Part shown: in pieces, positions 31,655 to 41,984 of the stretch | Layout of the letters: the number at the start of each line of letters is the position of its first letter | Numbering within the stretch: position 1 is the stretch's first letter | Origin: JAFGFY01 sp964520425 | Lineage (GTDB): Bacteria; Desulfobacterota; DSM-4660; Desulfatiglandales; HGW-15 | Reading direction: 5' to 3' | DNA: 64,000 nt | NCBI GenBank assembly: GCA_964520425.1 | Contig: CAZFMX010000003.1 | Location: 1-64,000 of the forward strand | Program-made: the position numbers and the translations under genes | The notes under the pieces: generated by a model | The model's input: the letters and a program-made list of their open reading frames with translations, nothing else | What the model was told of the DNA's origin: nothing | Databases searched by the model: none

Positions 31655-32761
31655 TTACTTATTCTTCTGAAAAAGCCCTGCGTATTCCCCATAACCCTCC
31701 TTTTCCAGATCTTCCTTTGGGATAAACCTGAGTGATGCGGAATTAATGCAGTACCTCAAACCCGTTGGTTCAGGACCATCATCGAAAACGTGACCAAGGT
31801 GAGAATCACCATACTTGCTCCTTACCTCTGTTCTTTTTACAAAGAGTTTCCGGTCTACTTTTTCTATAATGTTTTCTTTTTCCAATGGTCGTGTAAAACT
31901 AGGCCACCCTGTCCCTGATTTATATTTGTCTGTAGAGCTGAACAAGGGTTCTCCGGATACTATATCTACATAAATCCCTTCTTTTTTGTTATCCCAGTAT
32001 TCGTTTCGAAAAGGTGGTTCTGTTCCCTCTTTCTGAGTAACCGTATACTGAAGAGGAGTGAGATTGGCTTTAATCACGGAATCTTGAGGTTTATGATATT
32101 TCGTGTTGCTCATCTTTTTCTCTTTCATCTCATCTTTCCAAACCTTCTCAAGGAACTGGTCGCGACCGGAATTCCATCTGTAATATTTATATCTTATGGG
32201 ATTCCTTTTATAATAATTCTGGTGGTAATCTTCTGCTTTGTAGAATTTTTCAAATTTTATGATTTCTGTAGCGATAGGTTTATTGAAAATACCTGAGTTT
32301 TCAAGGGCTTTTTTCGACTCTTCCGCTATCTTTTTCTGTTCTTCATTATGATAAAAAATAGCACTCCTATACTGATTTCCCCTGTCAACAAATTGTCCTC
32401 CCCCATCTGTGGGATCTATGTGCCTCCATAGAATATCCAGAATTTCTCTATATGAAATTTGTTCAGGGTCATATATAACCTGAACAGATTCTAGATGCCC
32501 GGTAGTCCCGCTTGAAACTTCCTTGTATTTGGGGTTTGCTTTATGTCCACCTGTATACCCTGAGATGACTTCAATGACACCATCAACTTTTTCAAAATCT
32601 GATTCCACACACCAGAAGCAACCACCGGCCAAAGTCGCTGTCTCTGTTCTATTTATATTATGGTCCATGGTTTTCTCCATAGAATCAGTGTTCTTCATAT
32701 TGAAACTTAACACAAGAAAGCCTGCAAAGATAGTAAGTATAATCATTAGTGATGATTTCAT
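31655..32761 (-). CDS. msrAB: Exported MsrA-MsrB methionine sulfoxide reductase
   Basis: A 368-residue bifunctional repair enzyme that reduces both S- and R-methionine sulfoxide. An N-terminal signal or anchor (residues 5-20) places it in the periplasm. The MsrA domain has GGCFWC (catalytic Cys48), GYTGGHKANPKYKEVSSGTT and YHQNYY. The MsrB domain has SGTGWPSF, HLGHVFDDGP and the catalytic Cys338 in RYCINSASLRF. The zinc CxxC pairs of many MsrB are absent. Fused periplasmic MsrAB usually depends on a membrane electron donor, which is not seen nearby. It is monocistronic. Confidence 0.95.
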   Translation of the reverse strand: MKSSLMIILTIFAGFLVLSFNMKNTDSMEKTMDHNINRTETATLAGGCFWCVESDFEKVDGVIEVISGYTGGHKANPKYKEVSSGTTGHLESVQVIYDPEQISYREILDILWRHIDPTDGGGQFVDRGNQYRSAIFYHNEEQKKIAEESKKALENSGIFNKPIATEIIKFEKFYKAEDYHQNYYKRNPIRYKYYRWNSGRDQFLEKVWKDEMKEKKMSNTKYHKPQDSVIKANLTPLQYTVTQKEGTEPPFRNEYWDNKKEGIYVDIVSGEPLFSSTDKYKSGTGWPSFTRPLEKENIIEKVDRKLFVKRTEVRSKYGDSHLGHVFDDGPEPTGLRYCINSASLRFIPKEDLEKEGYGEYAGLFQKNK

Positions 32762-33073
32762 TTTGTGACCTCCTTTCCCGTATCCATAAGATTTGAAAAA
32801 CCATTTATGATACAGCTCTTGTTTAGACCTAAAATAAGTGTGTTAGATATAAAATCTATAACGAAAATATAAAATTTTTGTAAAATCAGTAGAAATGAAA
32901 GTAAAGAAGAGAAGAAAGTGAGGCTTGGACCAAAGAGAATCAGTAACAACTTGTCCCTGAAGCCCAAGCCATCATGAGGGAAGGGGTGTGAAATAGATTC
33001 CGTATGTAATATTCTTTAGGTGATCGCGTACTCCTCTATTACGTAAGCTATTGGCTTTATACGATATAAGTCG
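32762..33073. other. Intergenic region between msrAB and the sensor kinase
   Basis: About 310 bases, A/T-rich next to the msrAB start. It presumably carries its promoter, but no clear boxes were fixed. No gene seen. Confidence 0.35.
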
Positions 33074-34573
33074 TTAAGCGGGTGAAGGCTGTTGCGGAGG
33101 AGTATAGGCGTCAAGATGAAAGCTGATGGTGGTCCCGGAATTGAGACGACTCTGAACTTTAATAATGCTTTGGTGCAATTCCAATATTTTTTTGGCGATG
33201 GCCAATCCCAGGCCGGAATGACCGGAATCCTGTTCCTGTGCTTTATCCAATCGATGAAACCGCTGGAAAACGTGTGGGAGTTCTTCTTCCGGGATACCGG
33301 AGCCTGAGTCCTTAATCTGAACAAGAATGCGATCAGAATCGGGGAGTAACTCCACCTCTACGGAACCGCCTTGCGGTGTGTAGTGAATAGCATTTTCAAT
33401 CAGATTCTCAAAAACCCTCTCAATCAAACCGATATCTCCTCTGACGAATGGAATGTCAGTACGGGTGAAAGGGATCAGCCGAATGCCCTTTTCATTGGCC
33501 TTGAGTTGGAATTTCAAAATGACATCCTGAACAAGTTCGCTCAGACTAAACATTTCATACTGCACTTTTATTTGGTCGGACTCCAGTTTCGCGAGTTCCA
33601 ATAGTTCACTAATCAGATTCGCCAGCCGTTTACAGTGTTTTATGGCCGTTTCCAGATACGTTCTTTTTTCATCTTCCGAAAGCTGTTTTTCTTTTAATAG
33701 GACGGTTTCGACATATCCCTGCAAGGTGCTTAAGGGGGTTCTCAGATCATGGGAAACATTGGCAATCAATTCACGCCGCAGGTTGTCGGATTCCCGCAAT
33801 TTGTTCATCTGATCCTGGATTTGTTCGGCCATCTTTTTGAATGTTGAGGAAAGGCGGTCGATCTCGTCGCCTTTTCCATTCGCCCTGGGAGTAGGGAGAT
33901 GAGTCAGTTTCGCAGGTTCGGCCACGTTATAGTCACTCATCACCTTTGACAACCTCTTTAGTCTTTTGGTCAGAAGGGCAAATAGTATGAGACCCGTAGT
34001 CAGAGCGAAGAGAAGGCTGGCCCCGATCATCCATCCACTCAATTGAAGGATATAGCTTCCCTTCAGCTTTTGGACAACGTTGTCATAAGCCTCGCCGCGC
34101 AGAATGACATAGAGATAGCCCTTGAGCCTCCCCTGCTCATAAATGCGGGTTGCGCTGAAGATCTTTTTACCTGAGGGGTCACGCGGATCGTCACCAAGAA
34201 TAGGGATTTGCGTTTTACCCCCCAACAATTCTTTGATAGGCCCAACATTCACTTTCTCTCGTTTAACTTTGTCTTGGGGAGCGGAATAAGCGAGTATGTT
34301 GCCTTCAGGATCGATAAGGTAGAGCTCGATGTTAGGGTTGATGACCATCATCATATGAAAGATCTCTTCAAGGGCATCCCTGTTGACACGGTTATCTCTG
34401 ATTAGAAGTTGCTCGGAAACGATATGTTCCGGCAGTTCAATATTGAGCCTTTGATTGACTTCCTGTTGATACATCTCGGTGGAGAACAGGGTGACTACTA
34501 AAAAGACTAGGCCCATCAGGCAGAATAAGATCGTCAATACAGCGGCCAGTTTGGAATACAAGGATTGGAACAT
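33074..34573 (-). CDS. Sensor histidine kinase
   Basis: A 499-residue membrane kinase of the OmpR-partner type. TM1 spans about residues 8-30, an extracytoplasmic sensor domain follows to about 175, then TM2 (179-200), HAMP, the dimerisation helix with phospho-His275 (NVSHDLRTPLST), and the ATPase domain with N box ENLIENAIHYTP, G1 KDSGSGIPEEE and G2 GHSGLGLAIAKK. The frame is open to 34618, but AGGAG 8 bases before the ATG at 34573 marks the start. It lies 5 bases after the response-regulator stop. The signal is unknown. Confidence 0.93.
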   Translation of the reverse strand: MFQSLYSKLAAVLTILFCLMGLVFLVVTLFSTEMYQQEVNQRLNIELPEHIVSEQLLIRDNRVNRDALEEIFHMMMVINPNIELYLIDPEGNILAYSAPQDKVKREKVNVGPIKELLGGKTQIPILGDDPRDPSGKKIFSATRIYEQGRLKGYLYVILRGEAYDNVVQKLKGSYILQLSGWMIGASLLFALTTGLILFALLTKRLKRLSKVMSDYNVAEPAKLTHLPTPRANGKGDEIDRLSSTFKKMAEQIQDQMNKLRESDNLRRELIANVSHDLRTPLSTLQGYVETVLLKEKQLSEDEKRTYLETAIKHCKRLANLISELLELAKLESDQIKVQYEMFSLSELVQDVILKFQLKANEKGIRLIPFTRTDIPFVRGDIGLIERVFENLIENAIHYTPQGGSVEVELLPDSDRILVQIKDSGSGIPEEELPHVFQRFHRLDKAQEQDSGHSGLGLAIAKKILELHQSIIKVQSRLNSGTTISFHLDAYTPPQQPSPA

Positions 34574-34578
34574 GAGGC

Positions 34579-35286
34579 TTACTCCTGAATCTCGGCGAAC
34601 TTGTATCCAACACCCCAAACGGTCAGGATGTATTTGGGCTCAGCGGGAGACTCTTCAATTTTTGTCCGGAGACGATTGATATGTGAATTGACCGTGTGTT
34701 CATAGCCGTCGTGACCGTACCCCCATACATGATCTAATAGCTGTGCCCGATTGAAAGTCCTGCCGGGGTGTTTGGCAAAGTGGACCAATAGGTCGAACTC
34801 CTTGGCGGTCAGGTCAATTGCACGATCTTTTATAGTCACCGTTCGTTTCAGAATGTCGATGGTCAGATCCTTCGAATGAATCACTTCGGGAGCTTCCGTT
34901 TGATCACCCTTTTTCAACTCGTCGACCCGACGGAAAAGGGCCTTTACCCTCGCCATCAGTTCTCGTATGCTGAAAGGCTTTGTGACGTAATCATCCGCCC
35001 CCATTTCCAGACCCAGCACGCGATCCATTTCAGAGGTTTTTGAAGTCAACATGAGAATAGGAGTGTAGGCGGGTCTGCTCCTCAGCCTTCGGCAGATTTC
35101 AATTCCATCAACTCCCGGCAGCATAATATCGAGGATAATGAGGTCATATGACTGTGATTCCGCACTGTACAGGCCTTTATCTCCATCAAATGCAATATCA
35201 ACATGATAGGAGAGATCCCGAAGATGTAACTCCAGAAGATGGGCAAGATCTTTATTGTCTTCGATCACCAAAATACGTCGCGACAT
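34579..35286 (-). CDS. OmpR/PhoB family response regulator
   Basis: A 235-residue two-domain regulator. The receiver has the acidic pocket in VIEDNKD, phospho-acceptor Asp53 (LIILDIMLPG), LTSK and Lys103 (TKPFS). The C-terminal winged helix has LTAKEFDLLVHFAKHPGRTF and HTVNSHINRLRTKIE. It is the first gene of the pair with the downstream kinase. The divergent spondin-domain gene across a 428-base promoter region is a natural but unproven target. Confidence 0.95.
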   Translation of the reverse strand: MSRRILVIEDNKDLAHLLELHLRDLSYHVDIAFDGDKGLYSAESQSYDLIILDIMLPGVDGIEICRRLRSRPAYTPILMLTSKTSEMDRVLGLEMGADDYVTKPFSIRELMARVKALFRRVDELKKGDQTEAPEVIHSKDLTIDILKRTVTIKDRAIDLTAKEFDLLVHFAKHPGRTFNRAQLLDHVWGYGHDGYEHTVNSHINRLRTKIEESPAEPKYILTVWGVGYKFAEIQE

Positions 35287-35714
35287 GGAAGAATCCTAGA
35301 TTAAGGCGGGCCGGCTCCAGTCCGCATGGAAGTGTCGATTTGATATATTGTTGAATAAATCTCCAAAAACTGTTTCTCAGGGAATACTCAAAAGGTATCA
35401 GTTCTTGTTTGCATACTACTTGAATCTATGACATTCATCAAGAAATTCAATAAAGAAAATTCCTTTTATCTTCCGGTTCACCAACCCGCCTGAAACCTTC
35501 CTATTGTTAATAATCCGTTACGGAAATGTAATACTTTTTTTATTAATTTGGGATTACCACGTGATATTTCGTTGTTCTATTAGAAATCAAGTCCCGAAAG
35601 TGATGAAACTAACAGGTAGCATGCGTCACGAAACGGGTGAGGTCGCGACTTGGACAAGTTGCCTAAATTCACATTTATTTATTTTGCCCGATATCGGGCC
35701 GAAAGGAGGTCAGT
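35287..35714. other. Divergent promoter region
   Basis: Shared upstream region of the response-regulator gene and the spondin gene. It is A/T-rich around 35510-35560. I could not identify direct repeats that would mark an OmpR-type binding site. AAAGGAGG sits 5 bases before the ATG at 35715. Confidence 0.4.
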
Positions 35715-36476
35715 ATGTACAAGAAGACAGCATTTATAAAAGTCGCTTTGCTGGGCGCCATCCTTGCCGCCGGTGCAATTTCCCTAACTCCTGCCGCAAT
35801 GGCGGGTCATAACAATCACTGGGGAAAGCGCATGTACCGTGTCACGATCAGGAATGCCACCCTGGGTCAGCCTGTCGCGCCATCGGTAATTGCGACCCAC
35901 ACAAGCGCATTCCGGCTTTTCGAGCTGGGTCCGACTCCTGTGTCGGGAGATCCTGACTATGCATTGTACTTCGGCCTTGCGACGGCGGCGGAGACCGGCT
36001 CTCCGGTCCCCTTAGTAGATGAGGTTGCCGCCTCGTACGGTGTCTGGGAGGCGGTGGCTTTACTGACAGACCGTACGCCGCCCATCCTGCTCCCCGGCGA
36101 GTCCAATTCCACTACCATCAGTGCCTCGCGCTACGCCATATACCTGAGCGCTGCCGCTATGCTGGGGGCAACCAACGATGCCTTTTACGCTGTGCGCGGC
36201 GTAGAGTTGCCGAAGGCTATCGGTGAAAGCATCCACGTCTATGCCAACGCCTATGATGCCGGTAGCGAGGCAAACGATGAAAGTGCAGCCACGATAGGCG
36301 CGCTGGGCGCTTCGGACGACAACCCCGAAACGGGCGAGGGAATCGATGAGAACGGCGAGGGCTACATCCACGTTCATGCCGGCATTCACGGCGTAGGCGG
36401 TCCGGACGGCCTTGATGCGGCTACATACGACTGGCGCGACCCAGTAGTCGAGGTGACCATCAAACGTATCCGGTAA
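35715..36476 (+). CDS. Secreted spondin-domain protein
   Basis: A 253-residue exported protein. A clean signal peptide ends in AAMA-GH near residue 30. The mature part is a spondin_N-type domain: YRVTIRNATLGQPVAPSVIA, then THTSAFRLFELG and the C-terminal DWRDPVVEVTIKRI. Acidic, His-containing loops (DENGEGYIHVHAGIHG) may bind metal. Bacterial spondin proteins are surface or periplasmic and mostly uncharacterised. It is higher in G/C than its surroundings and is transcribed away from the two-component genes. Confidence 0.88.
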   Translation: MYKKTAFIKVALLGAILAAGAISLTPAAMAGHNNHWGKRMYRVTIRNATLGQPVAPSVIATHTSAFRLFELGPTPVSGDPDYALYFGLATAAETGSPVPLVDEVAASYGVWEAVALLTDRTPPILLPGESNSTTISASRYAIYLSAAAMLGATNDAFYAVRGVELPKAIGESIHVYANAYDAGSEANDESAATIGALGASDDNPETGEGIDENGEGYIHVHAGIHGVGGPDGLDAATYDWRDPVVEVTIKRIR

Positions 36477-36540
36477 CCTGCCCCGGTAAAAGGAATCAAC
36501 TTGAGGGCCGCGGCCTTCCTAAATCAGTCCGCTGACCTTA

Positions 36541-36571
36541 GCCCCGTGAGTCCTTCTTCTGCTCACGGGGC
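36541..36571. terminator. G/C-rich hairpin after the spondin gene
   Basis: GCCCCGTGAG (36541-36550) pairs with CTCACGGGGC (36562-36571). There is no T run, so termination would be weak. It separates two convergent genes. Confidence 0.5.
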
Positions 36572-36674
36572 CAGCTTCTGCTACACGGTGTTTCAGGTCG
36601 CCGACACGCTGTTTTAAAAAATCAATGCCAAGAAACTTGTCGTTTAAGGTCATTCCCGTTCCTATTGATTGACA

Positions 36675-39600
36675 TTAAAATTGGTCGAAAAAATCTATGC
36701 CACCGATAACTTTATATGGAGAAAAACCACTGCAGAATCCATAAAAAGTAATCCTATCATTACCATCAAGCGGCACAGTCAAGAAAAACTCACCGGTAGG
36801 ATTGTTTGTGAACGTGTGCTGGCCGTTCGCAAGGGTCATTGAAACCAATGATGTGCCGGATTCATTTTCAATGGTTCCGGAAATGTCATACCATCCCGGT
36901 TTGATTGAGCTCTCAGATATACTATCGAATGTTACAATCAGTTGCTTCCCGACTTCATCCTTCCACATCTCTATTTCAAGATTATAGGCGCCAGCAGATA
37001 AAAAAGTTTTATATGTCGCCAGACCGCTGCAGAAGGCATAGACGGTGATATTTCCATTGGCGTCAAGTGGGACATCCGTCAGATTAAAACGGCCTACAAT
37101 ACCACCTGAAAATGTGTACCTACCGTTTGCCAAAACCATTGCCGTTATAGGTGTCCCATTATAAGTCACGGTGCCCTTCACGCCGGTTTTTGATAGTTTA
37201 TCGTCTCGACTTCCTGAATTAATGGGGTCGGTTTCACCAGCCTCAAAGGCGCCGTCATGGTCTGAGTCCTCCTCGCCATCCAAAGACCCATCACCATCGG
37301 TGTCTTCATTCGTGGGATCCGTGATAGATGTAGGATCTTCATCGGGCTGAAAGAAGCTTTGATCCGTATCTTTTCCTATATCAGCAAGGGTATATCCGGA
37401 CTCGGTGCCATCCTGAACGCCGTCACCATCTGTGTCAGAGTCACAGGGATCCGTTTCGTTAAAAGCCCATATTCCGTCGTGGTCGGCATCTTCAATCCCG
37501 TCAGGAATACCGTCGTCGTCGGTGTCGGCATCGAGTGGATCCGTGCAGCCGCTTTCCTCTAAATAATCTTTTAAGCCGTCGTTATCTGAATCAGGAGCGG
37601 CCTGCAGAAATAGGCTATGTCGGCTTCCCGCAGTCCCCTGAAAAACATCTGTGGCGACCTGAACAGACATGTGGCGATCGGTGGTCGTTCCGTCGCCGAG
37701 TTGACCATACTCATTAGAACCCATGGCCCAAAGCGTACCGTCGGTCTTTACATAAAGACTGTGCGAGCTTCCCGCAGCCACCTGCGATACATCTGTGGCA
37801 ACCTGAATGGGGGCGTAGCGATTGGTGGTCGTGCCGTCGCCGAGTTGACCATACTCATTAGAACCCATGGCCCAAAGCGTACCGTCGGNNNNNNNNNNNN
37901 NNNNNNNNNNNNNNNNNNNNNNNNNNNNNNNNNNNNNNNNNNNNNNNNNNNNNNNNNNNNNNNNNNNNNNNNNNNNNNNNNNNNNNNNCCGTCGCCGAGT
38001 TGACCATACTCATTAGAACCCATGGCCCAAAGCGTACCGTCGGTCTTTACATACAGGCCATGAAAGCCTCCCGCGGCCATTTGCGACACATCTGTGGCAA
38101 CCCTAACGGGTGTGTAGCGATCGGTGGTCGTTCCGTCACCAAGTTGGCCAAAAGTATTCCACCCCATGGCCCAGAGTGTGCCGTCGGTCTTTACAAACAG
38201 GCTGTGATAGCCCCCCGCAGCCACCTGCAACACATCGGCGGCGACCTGAACAGGGGGGGTGCGACTGAAGCGTGTACCGTCACCGAGCTGGCCATAAGTA
38301 TTGCTCCCCATGGCCCAGAGCGAACCGTCGGTCTTCACAAAAAGGCTGTGGCCGTTTCCCGCGGCAACCTGCAAAACCTCAGTGGTGACCTGAATGGGGG
38401 TGTAGCGATTGTTGTTCGTGGCATCGCCTAGTTGAACTTCTTTATTACGCCCCATGGCCCAGAGCGAATCGCCGGTCTTTATAAACAGGCTGTGAGAGCT
38501 TCCTGCAGCCCCCTGCGACACATCGGTGGCGATCTGTACGGGTGTGTTATGATCGGTGGTCGTGCCGTCGCCGAGTTGGCCATAGAAATTACGACCCATG
38601 GTCCAGAGCGAGCCGTCGGTCTTTACAAACAGGCTGTGAGAGCCTCCCGCCGCTGCCTGCAACACATCGCTAGTGGCCTGAACTGGAGTTTTGCGATAGA
38701 AGATCGTGCCGTCGCCAAGCTGACCATAGTAATTATCACCCATGGTCCAGAACGATCCGTCGGTCTTTACAAACAGGCTGTGGTTTTCTCCCGCCGCTGC
38801 CTGCAACACATCGATGGCGATCTGGACAGGGGTGTAGCGATCGGTAGTCGTGCCGTCGCCGAGCTGGCCATAGAAATTATAACCCATGGCCCAGAGCGAT
38901 CCGTCGGTCTTTACAAACAGGCTGTGGTTTTCTCCCGCCGCTGCCTGCAATACATCGGTGGCGATCTGAACGGGTGTACTCCGATCGGTGGTCGTACCGT
39001 CGCCGAGCTGGCCCAAGAAATTACACCCCATTGCCCATAATGTACCATCGGTCTTTACAAAGAGGCTGTGGTAGGCTCCCGCCGCTACCTGCGATACATC
39101 GGTGGCGATTTGAACGGGCGTGCTATGATCGGTGGTCGTGCCGTCCCCGAACTGACCGTAGTAATTATCACCCATTGCCCAGAGCGTACCGTCGGTCTTT
39201 AAGAACAGGCTGTGGTAGGCTCCCGCCGCTACCTGCGATACATCAAAGGCGATTTGAACGGGCGTGCTATGATGGAATCTCGTGCCGTCGCCAAGTTGGC
39301 CATAATTATTCCCACCCATTGCCCAGAGTGTGCCGTCGGTCTTCACAAACAGGCTGTGGTTCTCTACAAAGAGAAAGTAGTTCCCTCCCGTATCTACCTG
39401 GGATACATCAGTGGCGATTGGTACTGGGGTGTGGCGATCAATGGTCGTACCGTCCCCGAGTTGACCATTATTATACCCCATGGCCCAGAGTGAACCATCG
39501 GCCTTAACGAACAGGCTTTGGTCGTATCCCGCAGCCACTTGTAGAACGTCGCCTTCGATCTGAACGGGCCTGCTGTGATCGTTAGTCGTGCCGTCGCCGA

Positions 39601-39871
39601 GTTGACCATAACTATTGCGCCCCATAGCCCAGAGCGAGCCGTCGGTCTTCACAAACAGGCTGTGAAAACGCCCCCCGGACCCCTGCAATACATCGGCGCC
39701 AATCTGAACGGGAGTTTTGCGATAGAAGATCGTACCGTCGCCGAGCTGACCATAGTGGTTATACCCCATGACCATAAGGTCATAGCCTCCCCGTGCTTCA
39801 GCGAGTGGAACAACACCGGCAGAGACAACAATGAACACCATCACATATCGTATGATCTTTTTGATACTCAT
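36675..39871 (-). CDS. Secreted RCC1-repeat/thrombospondin-type-3 protein (contains assembly gap)
   Basis: A large exported protein starting with MSIKKIIRYVMVFI and a signal peptide ending near LAEA. At least 15 RCC1-type repeats follow (each about 50 residues, with SLFVKTDGSLWAMG and GQLGDGT), forming a predicted beta-propeller or solenoid. Then come calcium-binding type-3 repeats (DSDNDGLKDYLEE, DADTDDDGIPDG) and two copies of a C-terminal domain (MVLANG, FNLT, YAFCSG). The frame changes across 100 N (37889-37988), so the two ends belong to one gene with unresolved repeats. No sorting signal is seen at the end. A shorter paralogue is at 53968-55995. Confidence 0.85.
37889..37988. other. Scaffold gap of 100 N
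   Basis: Exactly 100 undetermined bases. The 55 bases before and after are the same repeat sequence (from CCGTCGCCGAGTTGACCATA onward), so the assembler probably broke on identical tandem repeats, and the true length is unknown. Confidence 0.98.
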
Positions 39872-39986
39872 TTAAAATTACTCCTATGCTATGTGAAATA
39901 CATCAGGCATAGTTCAGATCTATCTCAATAAAGGGGAGGCGACATGATATCTAAGAACCCCTCTTTTTTTAATTGGCTTATTTGTA

Positions 39987-40622
39987 CTAGAGAAGTCTAT
40001 TAAAGAACTGGGCGCTTATAACCAGCTGGTAAATTCCAAGTCCGGCTAGAATGATCACCGAGATCAACATAAGAAAGTGTTGAAGCCTTGGACTCAGAAA
40101 TCGGGCACTTCCAAAGAACAATATTAGGAGTGCTAACATCAATACCATGGTAACATAGAATGCAACAATAAAAGCTACTCCAGTGACAGGAGCTTCCTGC
40201 CAGGCAGCCATTACTGAAGGTCCCAATACCAAGGCCCAACCCAAATACGGATTCGGATTAAGAAGGTTTACAAATGCGGCCTCATAAAATGTCTTCGGTA
40301 TTTTGTTACTCTTTGTTGAAGCATCGTTACTCCTGCCTTGGTCCTGTTTAAACGTGCTCAATGCAAAATAGAGAAGTAGGAAACCCCCAGCAGAGCGTAA
40401 GACGGAATGCATTATCGGGGATAGTCGCCCCAGAACTAATAAGGCTAGCAGGGCAATAGGGCCATCACTTAGTAGAGGGGAAAAAGATGCAGGGAGTGTT
40501 CTTTTCCAACCAATTGAAGTGGCACGGGTCAGAAGATAGGCTTGCAATGGTCCGGGTTGCACTGCAGCAGCAAATGCCAGGCTTCCGCCAATTCCAATGT
40601 ATTTAAGCAATACAAGATTCAA
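39987..40622 (-). CDS. LysE/RhtB family exporter
   Basis: A 211-residue inner-membrane protein with about six hydrophobic segments. The N-terminal AVQPGPLQAYLLTRA stands for the family's PGP motif, followed by GWKRTLPASFSPLLSDGPI and NLLNPNPYLGWALVLGP. The family exports amino acids or related small molecules. The cargo is not predictable. It lies alone between the RCC1 gene and a secreted protein. Confidence 0.88.
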   Translation of the reverse strand: MNLVLLKYIGIGGSLAFAAAVQPGPLQAYLLTRATSIGWKRTLPASFSPLLSDGPIALLALLVLGRLSPIMHSVLRSAGGFLLLYFALSTFKQDQGRSNDASTKSNKIPKTFYEAAFVNLLNPNPYLGWALVLGPSVMAAWQEAPVTGVAFIVAFYVTMVLMLALLILFFGSARFLSPRLQHFLMLISVIILAGLGIYQLVISAQFFNRLL

Positions 40623-40832
40623 AATGCGTGTTTCTCTAAAGGGCCGAACATTCGACGAACTTTCTGTTTAAACCATATAGCTACTGCACTCAAAAGCGCG
40701 AAAGATTTTTAACACTACCACATGATGCAATACTCCGGGGGCATCTAATCTTGCTATCCTCAGCATTATAAAAAAAATAACTGACTTTGCTCAGCCGGTC
40801 AACTGAATAACTAAAAGCCGCTTTACGGGAAA

Positions 40833-41636
40833 TTACCAAGGGCAGGCACTTTCAACCAGGGTGTTTTCATCCTGAATGGTCATGCAGGAAAACGTGAGTA
40901 ACGCTTTAACATGATCGCGGGGATTCGGACTGGGGTTTGTATCAAGCTCAAACGTCTTTTGATAGCGCGCCTCACTGATACGATTCGCTTCTGTCAGCAG
41001 TACTGACAAATCATCATAAATACCGCTCAGCGCCATTCCCATATCGATCTGCACAAAGGTTGTTTCGCGCTTATAAGAATGACCGTTAGTACATACCCAG
41101 GAGGCTGTTTCAAAAGGATTGGTGGTAATGTCGATTACGATCTCGCCATCCGCAGCAGCGCCGGATACAGTAAAATCAAACGGGGCGGCCTGAATGGAAT
41201 CGGGTTTACAAACCCGATTGCCATCTGACCAGGCGGTGGCCTGTTGGTAGGCGCCCCCACCGCTGGAGCGCGGTTGAAATACCCAACCCTCTCCTTGCGG
41301 CACAAGATAAACCTGCTGATGAGCTGTAATTTCGAACTGATAGCCAAACCAGTATTTAGGGGGTATGCAGGAAAAATCTCCGCCTGCAATGTGATCAACC
41401 CCCCAAGGGGCTGTCCCGCATGTCCCTTCCCCGTCATCCCGGGCAACCGTCCCTTCAAGGAATATCTCGGCAATGATTGGGGAAGAAACTGCCTGTGTTG
41501 GCATGACTTGTGTGTCTGTGGACTCCTGTTCTTTCTCGTCAGGCATTTGCGTCGGTGTGCTGCCATAAGTTACAAGACTGAAGGCAAAAGTCACGACAAC
41601 AGAAGTAATAAATATAATGAAAACCTTGTTTTTCAT
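40833..41636 (-). CDS. Secreted protein of unknown function
   Basis: A 267-residue exported protein: signal peptide (residues 1-25), acidic Gln/Thr-rich linker to residue 55, then a domain with six Cys (GTCGTAPWGVDH, FSCIPPKYWFGY, VCKPD, WVCTNGHSY, FSCMT, SACPW) that could form disulfides. I do not recognise it. Upstream lie a dispersed 61-bp repeat and one copy of the structured intergenic element, which may control it. Confidence 0.75.
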   Translation of the reverse strand: MKNKVFIIFITSVVVTFAFSLVTYGSTPTQMPDEKEQESTDTQVMPTQAVSSPIIAEIFLEGTVARDDGEGTCGTAPWGVDHIAGGDFSCIPPKYWFGYQFEITAHQQVYLVPQGEGWVFQPRSSGGGAYQQATAWSDGNRVCKPDSIQAAPFDFTVSGAAADGEIVIDITTNPFETASWVCTNGHSYKRETTFVQIDMGMALSGIYDDLSVLLTEANRISEARYQKTFELDTNPSPNPRDHVKALLTFSCMTIQDENTLVESACPW

Positions 41637-41699
41637 ATGATAACTCCATGTCTTTTAGTCTACTGGATAAGAATGGACGACCCTTAAATTTCATTTATT

Positions 41700-41760
41700 C
41701 CAGTTGGTAATCCTCTTCCTTTGCCGTCTTTTCCCTCCGGATACCTGGAGGCGCTTCTGA
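41700..41760. repeat. 61-bp dispersed repeat, copy 1
   Basis: Shares CCAGTTG, TTTGCCGTCTTTTC, CCGGATACCTG and GCGCTTCTGA, in order and spacing, with 53889-53951. Here it lies 64 bases upstream of a secreted-protein gene; the other copy lies downstream of an RCC1 gene. Confidence 0.6.
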
Positions 41761-41840
41761 AAAACCAATATATTTGTTAGGCGCGTGATGCATTATACAC
41801 GAAATTAACTTATCTTCTCGTCCTAATAAGTCAAAACCAC

Positions 41841-41966
41841 AAAAACCCCATCTCTCCGTCTTGAGAAATGGGGTCTCGATAATCAGCTCATAGCTCCCTC
41901 TCGATTAAAGGGTTCACTGCTTATATCGTTCAGCTAGTGTTTATTCAGAATCGAGACCTTTGTCAA
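41841..41966 (-). ncRNA. Candidate small RNA or leader, copy 2
   Basis: On the minus strand TTGACA (41966-41961), then AACCCTTTAATCGAGAGGG and a terminator: CCCCATTTCTC paired with GGAGAGATGGGG, followed by five T. It is homologous to 26959-27088 along its whole length. Confidence 0.45.
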
Positions 41967-41984
41967 CCAATACCTTGAGTCGAA

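Noticed and set aside
34574..34618. Longer N-terminus of the sensor kinase
   Set aside because: It would overlap the response-regulator stop; the AGGAG before the ATG at 34573 fits better.
37617..39507. Long plus-strand frames opposite the RCC1 gene
   Set aside because: They are antisense shadows of the repetitive coding sequence; the minus frame has a signal peptide and known repeats. The same holds for 54901-55821.
38000..39760. Regular 150-165-bp periodicity as a CRISPR or satellite array
   Set aside because: The period equals one RCC1 protein repeat and the reading frame is kept, so it is coding.
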